Assembly: GCF_020892095.1 (NCBI RefSeq)
Contig: NZ_AP024845.1
Location: 2,852,001-2,916,000, forward strand
Reading direction: 5' to 3'
DNA: 64,000 nucleotides
Origin: Claveliimonas bilis
Lineage (GTDB): Bacteria; Bacillota; Clostridia; Lachnospirales; Lachnospiraceae
Part shown: piece after piece, positions 43,351 through 50,372 of the stretch
Position numbering within the stretch: the stretch's first letter is position 1
Layout of the letters: the number at the start of each line of letters is the position of its first letter
Made by a program: the position numbers and the translations under genes
The notes under the pieces: model-generated
Seen by the model: the letters and a program-made list of their open reading frames with translations, nothing else
Databases searched by the model: none
What the model was told of the DNA's origin: nothing

Positions 43351-44427
43351 ATGAGAAAGAAAATAATCAGTATCATTTTAACGGCAGTTATGGTTTTAGG
43401 AATTTTAGCAGGATGTTCGTCCAGTGAAAAGGAAGCAGCGGAAGGATCAGGCGGTTCTTCTTCTGAACCGTTAAGAGTGGCCTTGCAGCCGGTATGTCTG
43501 GGAGCCCCGGTGGGCTATGCATATGAAAAAGGGTATTATGAAGACGAAGGACTAGATGTTGAACTCACATATTTTGACACAGGAGCACCTGAAAATGAAG
43601 CCTTTGCAGCCGGCCAGATTGATATCGCTGCAAGTGGACTTGCTTCTGTGTTTTCTCTGGCTACAGGTAATGCAACATGGGTAGGAGAAATTAATACCAC
43701 AGGAGGACAGGGGATTTATTTCAGACCTGATAATCCGGCAGCACAGGTAACGACCACTACAGAGCAGGGAGTAGAAATACTTGGCGATGCAGAAACAGTA
43801 AAAGGAATGAAATTTCTTGCTCCACTTGGAACATCGGCGCAGTATCTGGTAATGAATTATTGTGAACAACTTGGACTATCTTCCTCTGATTATGAGATTG
43901 TATCCATGGAATTTGGACCTGCTCTCCAGGCATTTAAATCAGGAGAAGGCGACGCTATTTCCTGTGATATCTGGTATGCTATTGAGGCAGAAGAGGCTGG
44001 ATTCTCAAGGGCTGCTACTTTTGAAGAGGCCTGTGGAATTGAACCTAATGATGGAATTTTTGTCTCTAATACGCTGATAGAAGAACGCCGTGATGACGTA
44101 GTGAAATTTTTACGTGCAACATATAAAGCATTAGAAGAGCTTTCTGATGATTCTGTAAGACATGAGTTCTGTCTCCGGTGGTATGCTGAAAATGGCCGTG
44201 AATTTACAGAAGAACAGATGGATAAAGAAATTGAACGGCGGTGGTATATTACATCGGAAATCATGGAGCAGGAAGACTATATCATGGGTGAGGGTGTTAC
44301 GGCTATGGCAGAATTTTATGTGGAAGATGGAAAGATTTCAGAAGACATGTTCCCGAACGTACAGAAATCTTATGATCCTTCTTTATTAGAAGAAGCGCTG
44401 GGAATAACAATACAATGTGATAACTAA
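43351..44427 (+). CDS. NitT/TauT-type ABC importer solute-binding lipoprotein
   Basis: 358 residues. Signal peptide with lipobox LGILAGC (Cys22). The mature part has the SsuA/TauA/THI5-like pattern: VALQPVCLGAPVGYAYEKG, YEDEGLDVELTYFD and AAGQIDIAASGLASVFSLATG. Such proteins bind nitrate, taurine, sulfonates, sulfate esters or pyrimidine precursors. It fits the two permeases and ATPases following. A strong hairpin after its stop could raise its level relative to the permeases. Confidence 0.9.
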   Translation: MRKKIISIILTAVMVLGILAGCSSSEKEAAEGSGGSSSEPLRVALQPVCLGAPVGYAYEKGYYEDEGLDVELTYFDTGAPENEAFAAGQIDIAASGLASVFSLATGNATWVGEINTTGGQGIYFRPDNPAAQVTTTTEQGVEILGDAETVKGMKFLAPLGTSAQYLVMNYCEQLGLSSSDYEIVSMEFGPALQAFKSGEGDAISCDIWYAIEAEEAGFSRAATFEEACGIEPNDGIFVSNTLIEERRDDVVKFLRATYKALEELSDDSVRHEFCLRWYAENGREFTEEQMDKEIERRWYITSEIMEQEDYIMGEGVTAMAEFYVEDGKISEDMFPNVQKSYDPSLLEEALGITIQCDN

Positions 44428-44433
44428 AAAGCA

Positions 44434-44459
44434 TGACAGGGCCTTATTTGGCTCTGTCA
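44434..44459 (+). other. Intra-operon hairpin after the solute-binding protein gene
   Basis: TGACAGGGCC (44434-44443) pairs with GGCTCTGTCA (44450-44459) with one G-T pair and a 6-base loop, and is not followed by a T run. Such hairpins after binding-protein genes often protect the upstream mRNA or reduce readthrough. Confidence 0.5.
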
Positions 44460-44492
44460 ATATAACAGTTATAGTTCAGTAGGTGGTTTTAT

Positions 44493-45281
44493 ATGAAGAA
44501 AAGTAAAGAAAAGATGGGAAAATATAAGATCGTATCGGTTATCTCTATTGCTGTTTTTCTGGCAATATGGGAAATATGCACAGACATTCTGCATCTTGCT
44601 CCCGCTTCAATGCTTCCAAGTCCGATCTCTGTTCTGGAAACATTTATTCAGAAATTATATGATCCCAGCCCGGATGGGGCGACGATGATAGAACATATGG
44701 CAGCGAGTATGGAAATCGCATTGATAGGATATGTGCTGGGAGCGCTGGTCGGAATTCCACTGGCAATATTGATGGGATGGTATGAAAATATAGATATGTT
44801 TGTTCGCCCATTGTTTGACCTATTACGTCCGATTCCAGGAATTGCCTGGATTCCTATTTTTATCATTTTGTTCGGAATTGGAACTTTTTCCAGAGCGGTT
44901 GTCATTTTTATATCTTCGTTCATATCTTGTGTTGTAAATACATATACAGGGATAAAGCAAACGAAACAGGTTCATTTGTGGGTGGGACAAACGTTTGGTG
45001 CTTCTAATACACAACTTCTTATAAGAGTGGCAATTCCATCAGCGCTTCCAATGATTATTACCGGATTGAAAGTGGCTTTAGGAGCATCCTGGAGCGCATT
45101 GGTTGCTGCAGAACTTTTAGCATCAACAAAGGGGTTAGGATTTATGATCCAACAATGCAGAGGGATTTTCAGGCCAGATGTTATTATAGCAGGAATGATT
45201 GCAATTGGAGGAATAGGTGCATTTTTAACTTATCTATTATCACTGCTTGAAAAAGCTATATTAAAAGGGGGCAGATGGTAG
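44493..45281 (+). CDS. NitT/TauT-type ABC importer permease 1
   Basis: 262 residues, about six membrane helices of the BPD_transp_1 type. The coupling (EAA) loop is visible as VGQTFGASNTQLLIRVAIPSA, and the family-typical LLRPIPGIAWIPIFIILFGIG and GLGFMIQQCRG are present. The ATG at 44493 follows AGGTGG. It ends where the second permease starts, so the two permeases form one translational unit and probably a heterodimer. Confidence 0.92.
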   Translation: MKKSKEKMGKYKIVSVISIAVFLAIWEICTDILHLAPASMLPSPISVLETFIQKLYDPSPDGATMIEHMAASMEIALIGYVLGALVGIPLAILMGWYENIDMFVRPLFDLLRPIPGIAWIPIFIILFGIGTFSRAVVIFISSFISCVVNTYTGIKQTKQVHLWVGQTFGASNTQLLIRVAIPSALPMIITGLKVALGASWSALVAAELLASTKGLGFMIQQCRGIFRPDVIIAGMIAIGGIGAFLTYLLSLLEKAILKGGRW

Positions 45282-46055
45282 ATGAAAAAAAGAGGAAAGG
45301 CTATTCTGATAGGAGTTTTTGCATTTTTAAGTTTTTTGGCTTTGTGGCATTTCGGAACGAGCAAAACAATCTTTGGCGAACTGATCCCAGGTCCGATTAT
45401 CGTTTTTCAGGCATTCTTTCAGTCCTTTTCTGAACCGATAGGACCCTGCACAATCTTAGGACATATTGGATGGAGTTTATCTAGGGTGGCCATCGCATAC
45501 GTTCTGGCCGCCGCCGCAGGAATTATATTAGGAGTACTTATGGGGTGGAATAAATATATAGAAGCCATTTTCATGCCGCTTTATAACATGATACGACCCA
45601 TTCCCCCCATTGCATGGATTCCACTGGCAATTCTGTGGTTTGGCCTAGCAGAGCTTCCGAAATATTTTTTAATTTTTTTAGCTGCATTTTGTACAATAAC
45701 CATGAATGCCTATCAAGGTGCAAAGACAGTAGATCCTACTTTGATAGGCGCTTCAAAAATGTTAGGAGCAAATAACATACAGGTATTTTTTACCATTATT
45801 CTTCCATCGTCTGTTCCAACGATTTTTGCAGGACTTCAAGTTGCTGTTTCCGTATGTTGGACTACTGTCGTAGCAGCAGAAATGGTTCGTTCAGCGGAAG
45901 GACTGGGATGGATCATTATAAGTGCTCAATCAAATAATGATACGACACAAATGCTGGTGGGAATCCTTGCAATTGGAATCATAGGTTTTATTTTGGCATT
46001 TGTTATGAGAAAGGCGGAGGAATATTTATGTGCATGGAACAGAAGCGAGAAGTAA
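45282..46055 (+). CDS. NitT/TauT-type ABC importer permease 2
   Basis: 257 residues, same fold as its neighbour with clear paralogy (IRPIPPIAWIPLAILWFGLAE, then GASKMLGANNIQVFFTIILP as the EAA loop, and SAEGLGWIIISAQSNN). The ATG follows the first permease stop directly. Most NitT/TauT importers encode only one permease that homodimerises; two suggest a heterodimeric pore. It overlaps the next start by 28 bases. Confidence 0.92.
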   Translation: MKKRGKAILIGVFAFLSFLALWHFGTSKTIFGELIPGPIIVFQAFFQSFSEPIGPCTILGHIGWSLSRVAIAYVLAAAAGIILGVLMGWNKYIEAIFMPLYNMIRPIPPIAWIPLAILWFGLAELPKYFLIFLAAFCTITMNAYQGAKTVDPTLIGASKMLGANNIQVFFTIILPSSVPTIFAGLQVAVSVCWTTVVAAEMVRSAEGLGWIIISAQSNNDTTQMLVGILAIGIIGFILAFVMRKAEEYLCAWNRSEK

Positions 46056-46810
46056 AAAAAATGATAGAATGTAACAGCCTCAGCAAAATTTATTTAGACA
46101 GAGCAACAAAGACAGAAAACCATGTAGTAGAAAAAATTGATTTATCTGTAAATGAAAACGAATTTCTTGTTTTGTTCGGACCGGGGCAGTGTGGAAAAAC
46201 AACAATATTAAATATGCTGGCAGGCCTGGAAACACCTACATCCGGTGAAATAGAAGTAAATGGAAAAAAGGTGGAAGGGCCGGATCCTGAAAGAGGAGTT
46301 GTCTATCAGTCGATTTCTTTATTCCCGTGGCTTACAACAATGGGAAATGTGGAATATGGACCCAAAATGCGACGAATAAAAAAAGAAGAAAGACAGAAAC
46401 GGGCACAATATTATATTGATTTAGTAGGCTTAAGTGGATTCGAAAGATCTTATCCGATCCAACTGTCAGGCGGGATGAAACAAAGAGTCGGCATTGCGAG
46501 AGCTTACTGCAATAATCCGGTCGTAATGTTTATGGACGAACCTTTTGGAGCGCTGGATGCACAGACAAGATATTTAATGCAGGAAGAGTTAGAAAAAATA
46601 TGTCAGAAAGAAAAAAAGACAGTAGTATTTGTTACTAATAATATCGAGGAAGCAATTTATCTGGCGGATCGGATTGTTGTATTAAGGAATTGCCCGACGA
46701 GTATAAAGGCAGAATATAAGATTACATTACCTCGTCCAAGAGATAATACATCGCCGGAATTTTTGGCATTGCGCAAAGAAATATCTTCAATTGTAGATAT
46801 TACATTGTAG
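46028..46810 (+). CDS. NitT/TauT-type ABC importer ATPase 1 (switch His replaced)
   Basis: 260 residues. Walker A GPGQCGKTT (residues 51-59), Q-loop VYQSISLFPW, intact signature LSGGM (146-150), Walker B VVMFMDEPFGALD with the catalytic Glu171. The switch histidine of canonical FVTHD is replaced: the sequence is FVTNN, so residue 204 is Asn. This is expected to lower ATP hydrolysis at the site using this Walker A. The ATG at 46028 follows GGAGG and overlaps permease 2; an ATG at 46061 has a weaker site. Confidence 0.92.
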   Translation: MCMEQKREVKKMIECNSLSKIYLDRATKTENHVVEKIDLSVNENEFLVLFGPGQCGKTTILNMLAGLETPTSGEIEVNGKKVEGPDPERGVVYQSISLFPWLTTMGNVEYGPKMRRIKKEERQKRAQYYIDLVGLSGFERSYPIQLSGGMKQRVGIARAYCNNPVVMFMDEPFGALDAQTRYLMQEELEKICQKEKKTVVFVTNNIEEAIYLADRIVVLRNCPTSIKAEYKITLPRPRDNTSPEFLALRKEISSIVDITL

Positions 46811-46825
46811 GGAAGGTGGGATTTT

Positions 46826-47569
46826 ATGAAGGAAGATACAATTGTAGAAGTAAAGAATCTCACAAAAAAGTTTGGAGATCTGCTGGTGCTGGATAATATC
46901 TCTTTCGAAATCAAAAGAGGCGATCTCTTATGTGTTGTAGGACCTACAGGCTGTGGAAAAACGACATTTTTGAACAGCCTCACGAAATTATATGATATTA
47001 CATCCGGACAAATTCTTTTAGATGGGGAAACAGTAAACTTATCAAAGCATAATATTGCATACATTTTTCAGGAAACATCTACAATGCCATGGCTGACTGT
47101 AGAAAAAAATGTATCTTTTGGTCTTGATATTAAGCATGTTCCGGAAGCAGAGAAGAAAAAAAGGGTAGAAGAGGTATTGGAGATAGTCGGTTTAATAGAT
47201 TATCGGAAATATTATCCACGACAATTATCCTCAAGCATGCAGCAAAGAGTAGTAATTGCAAGAGCATTTGCCACAAAACCGGAGTTATTATTAATGGATG
47301 AACCATATGCGCAATTAGATGTAGAACTACGTTTCCGATTAGAAGATGAATTGGTAAAATTGTGGGAACAAACCGGGACAACAGTATTATTTATTACACA
47401 TAATATCGAAGAAGCGGTCTATTTAGGGGAAAATATTATGATCTTGACGAATAAACCTACCAAGGTAAAAAAGACTCTCCCTAATTCAATACCAAGACCC
47501 CGTGATATTTCAGCTCCAGAATTTGTGAAACTAAGAAACCAGGTAACAGAATTAATCAAGTGGTGGTAA
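46826..47569 (+). CDS. NitT/TauT-type ABC importer ATPase 2 (degenerate signature)
   Basis: 247 residues. Walker A GPTGCGKTT (39-47), Q-loop FQETSTMPW, Walker B ELLLMDEPYAQLD with Glu159, and an intact switch His192 (FITHN). The ABC signature is degenerate: LSSSM (134-138) in place of LSGGM/Q. Combined with ATPase 1, one composite ATP site would hold both defects and the other none. The stop lies two bases before the sulfatase ATG. Confidence 0.92.
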   Translation: MKEDTIVEVKNLTKKFGDLLVLDNISFEIKRGDLLCVVGPTGCGKTTFLNSLTKLYDITSGQILLDGETVNLSKHNIAYIFQETSTMPWLTVEKNVSFGLDIKHVPEAEKKKRVEEVLEIVGLIDYRKYYPRQLSSSMQQRVVIARAFATKPELLLMDEPYAQLDVELRFRLEDELVKLWEQTGTTVLFITHNIEEAVYLGENIMILTNKPTKVKKTLPNSIPRPRDISAPEFVKLRNQVTELIKWW

Positions 47570-47571
47570 AA

Positions 47572-49044
47572 ATGAAAGAGAAATTGAATATTGTATGGTT
47601 TTGCACAGATCAGCAAAGATATGATACAATCCATTCTCTTGGGAATCCGTACATACACACACCAAATTTAGACAGGCTGGTCAGGGAAGGAGTCGCTTTT
47701 ACAAAAGCTTATACACAATGTCCAATATGTACACCAAGCCGTTCTTCCTTCTTAACAGGGCGGTACCCAAGAACAACAAGGGCCTTTTATAATGGAAATG
47801 ATAAATATTCAAAAGATGAAGTACTTGTTACAAAACTATTGCAGGAAACCGGATATACCTGTGGATTGACAGGAAAATTGCATCTGACTTCTCCGCAGGG
47901 ACGCATGGAAAAACGCACCGATGACGGATATACGTATTTTCAATGGAGTCACCATCCGCATAACGATTGGCCAAATGGTGAAAATGATTACCAGAACTGG
48001 TTAAAGCAAAAAGGTATCTGCTGGGAAGAAGTATACGGTGGAAGATATACCAGTATGTCACGGTGGCCTCCCATTGAAAATGAAAATTTTTCCGGAAAGG
48101 AAGTAGGCGTTCCTGCTGAATATCATCAGACAACTTGGTGTGTAGAAAAGGCAATTGAATTTATAGATCAAAATAAAGAAACTCCATGGCTGATTAGTAT
48201 CAACCCATTTGATCCGCATCCTCCGCTAGATCCACCGCAGGAGTATAAGGACAGGTTGAAAATAGAAGATATGCCTCTTCCACTGTGGAAAGACGGAGAA
48301 TTGAAGAATAAACCTTCTCATCAGCAGCTGGATTATAAAATCGGCGGTCAGAACGGAGCAACTGATTCTATTGTCGGGATGAGTGATGATGACAAGAGAG
48401 AAAAAATACGGGATTATTATGCAGAGATCGAGCTTATTGATGATCAGCTGGGTAGATTGATGGAATATTTAGACCGCACAGGACAGAGAGAAAATACTAT
48501 GATCATTTTTATGAGTGATCACGGAGAAATGAATGGAGATCACGGATTATACTGGAAAGGAGCTTATTTTTATGAGGCATTGGTGCATGTTCCGTTGATC
48601 ATTTCATGTCCATCGAGATTTCAGCAAAATGTTATTTGCGATGCATTGGTGGAACTGGTAGATATTGCGCCGACGATTCTGGAAACAATTGGAGAAGAAA
48701 TCCCGTTTTATATGCAGGGAAAAAGTTTATATTCTATTTTGACGGGAGCAACATCCTTGCATCACCATAAAGACTCTGTCTATAGTGAGTTCTATTACTG
48801 CCTGAAAGGATGTCATGAGGATAGATTTGCAACCATGTATTTTGATGGGCGGTATAAAATTGTAACTTACTGTAATATGGATGAGGGAGAGCTTTATGAT
48901 CTGGAAACAGATCCGTCTGAATTTGACAATTTGTGGGATGATCCAACTTATCACAGTCTGCGGGAAGAAATGATTAAAAAGAATTTTGATAAAGCGTTAA
49001 TGTGTAATATGGATTTTTCCATGAACCCCCTTTATGAATATTAG
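47572..49044 (+). CDS. Cys-type sulfatase, predicted cytoplasmic
   Basis: 490 residues from ATG 47572, behind GGTGG; GTG codons at 47560 and 47563 are in frame but overlap the ATPase gene. Type I sulfatase: metal-binding DQQ near residue 13, and the formylglycine motif CTPSR at 53-57, where Cys53 would be oxidised. A metal-binding MSDHGEMNGDH segment lies near residue 315. There is no signal peptide or helix at the N-terminus (MKEKLNIVWFCTDQQ), so it should act in the cytoplasm on imported sulfate esters. The class and substrate cannot be told. Confidence 0.92.
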   Translation: MKEKLNIVWFCTDQQRYDTIHSLGNPYIHTPNLDRLVREGVAFTKAYTQCPICTPSRSSFLTGRYPRTTRAFYNGNDKYSKDEVLVTKLLQETGYTCGLTGKLHLTSPQGRMEKRTDDGYTYFQWSHHPHNDWPNGENDYQNWLKQKGICWEEVYGGRYTSMSRWPPIENENFSGKEVGVPAEYHQTTWCVEKAIEFIDQNKETPWLISINPFDPHPPLDPPQEYKDRLKIEDMPLPLWKDGELKNKPSHQQLDYKIGGQNGATDSIVGMSDDDKREKIRDYYAEIELIDDQLGRLMEYLDRTGQRENTMIIFMSDHGEMNGDHGLYWKGAYFYEALVHVPLIISCPSRFQQNVICDALVELVDIAPTILETIGEEIPFYMQGKSLYSILTGATSLHHHKDSVYSEFYYCLKGCHEDRFATMYFDGRYKIVTYCNMDEGELYDLETDPSEFDNLWDDPTYHSLREEMIKKNFDKALMCNMDFSMNPLYEY

Positions 49045-49113
49045 TTCCAGAAGATAGATGTGTTTTATGTAGGGGAGGAATGAACAACGAATAGACGGGA
49101 AGTATTATATTTA

Positions 49114-50184
49114 TTGATAAAACCTGCCTCTGGTGCCTGTAACCTGCAGTGTACCTACTGCTTCTACAGAGATGAAATTAAAAAAAGGAAAGTGGAATAT
49201 TGTGGTAAAATGTCAGAGAAGACCTTAAGAAATATTATAAAAAAGGCCTCTTATCATGAATGCAAAGAGTGTGTACTCGCATTTCAGGGAGGGGAGCCTA
49301 CATTGGCTGGTCTCGACTTTTTCCAAAAAGCAGTGGAATATGAAAAAGAGCTTGCAGAACAGGATATACGATTTGTGAATACTATTCAGACAAATGGATA
49401 CGGACTGGATAAAGAATGGGTAAAATTTTTTGCTGAAAATCAATTTCTTGTAGGAGTTTCGTTAGACGGGACATCTTATACACATAATGCATATAGACGA
49501 ACCAAAGAAGAATTGGAAACATTTGAACCTGTAATGCAGTTTATTGGCTGGTTGAAAGAGTATAATGTGAAATTTAACATTTTAACAGTTGTAACGGAAA
49601 AGATGGCATTTTCAGCAAAAAGAATATATCGTTTTTTTACAAAAAACCAGTTTTATAATATGCAATTTATTCCATGTATCGATCCTTTAGATGGAGAAAG
49701 ATCTGAATGCAGTCTGACAGCTAAAGGCTATGGACGCTTTCTATGTGAATTATTCGATGAATGGTATGCAGATATTCTTGCAGGAAAGAGAATTTATATC
49801 CGGCAATTTGAAGATTATTTATTGCTGGCAAAATGTGGAAGGGCAGAAAGCTGCGGTACAAATGGCAGCTGTGGTATTCAATATGTAATTGAAGCTGATG
49901 GTGGAATTTACCCATGCGACTTTTATGTGTTAGATCAATATTGTCTGGGAAATATTAACCAAATCAGCTATCAAGAGAGCGAAAAAAGAGGTCAGCAGAT
50001 TGAATTTTTTCAAAAATCGAGAGAAATACCTCCCGAATGTAGCGATTGTCCATATTACTTATTATGCAGGAATGGATGCTTCCGTTATAGAGAGAAGGAT
50101 TTTCTAAAAAACAAGTTCTGTGAATCTTACAAAGATTTTTTTGCATATGCAGGGGATAGGCTGATCTGGATGAGTAGATGGTAA
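49114..50184 (+). CDS. Anaerobic sulfatase-maturating enzyme (radical SAM, anSME)
   Basis: 356 residues from TTG 49114. Radical SAM motif CNLQCTYCFY (Cys9, Cys13, Cys16) and SPASM-type extra cysteines (CGRAESCGTNGSCG, CDFYVLDQYC, CSDCPYYLLCRNGC). It oxidises the sulfatase Cys to formylglycine without oxygen. The start is doubtful: the conserved-looking N-terminus continues in frame to a TGA at 49081, and the strongest ribosome site precedes an ATG at 49080 in another frame that stops after four codons. A frameshift or very rare start may be involved. It is the natural partner of the sulfatase gene. Confidence 0.9.
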   Translation: MIKPASGACNLQCTYCFYRDEIKKRKVEYCGKMSEKTLRNIIKKASYHECKECVLAFQGGEPTLAGLDFFQKAVEYEKELAEQDIRFVNTIQTNGYGLDKEWVKFFAENQFLVGVSLDGTSYTHNAYRRTKEELETFEPVMQFIGWLKEYNVKFNILTVVTEKMAFSAKRIYRFFTKNQFYNMQFIPCIDPLDGERSECSLTAKGYGRFLCELFDEWYADILAGKRIYIRQFEDYLLLAKCGRAESCGTNGSCGIQYVIEADGGIYPCDFYVLDQYCLGNINQISYQESEKRGQQIEFFQKSREIPPECSDCPYYLLCRNGCFRYREKDFLKNKFCESYKDFFAYAGDRLIWMSRW

Positions 50185-50212
50185 TATAGTATAAAAGCAA
50201 AAAGAGGCGTTT

Positions 50213-50243
50213 CCTCCCGTCTTTCAATAGACGGGAGGTTTTT
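50213..50243 (+). terminator. Terminator of the transport and sulfatase operon
   Basis: CCTCCCGTCT (50213-50222) pairs with AGACGGGAGG (50229-50238), loop of six, followed by five T. It lies 28 bases after the anSME stop and marks the end of the AT-rich region. Confidence 0.85.
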
Positions 50244-50372
50244 GTGTGTATAATCATAAAACTATTTATAGAAATTAAATAAAATTTGAAAATCTTTTCA
50301 TAATACGTTACACTACTAAGTGTTTACAAAGTATAGAGTACTTTCATAAAACAATATGAAACAGGAGTATAT

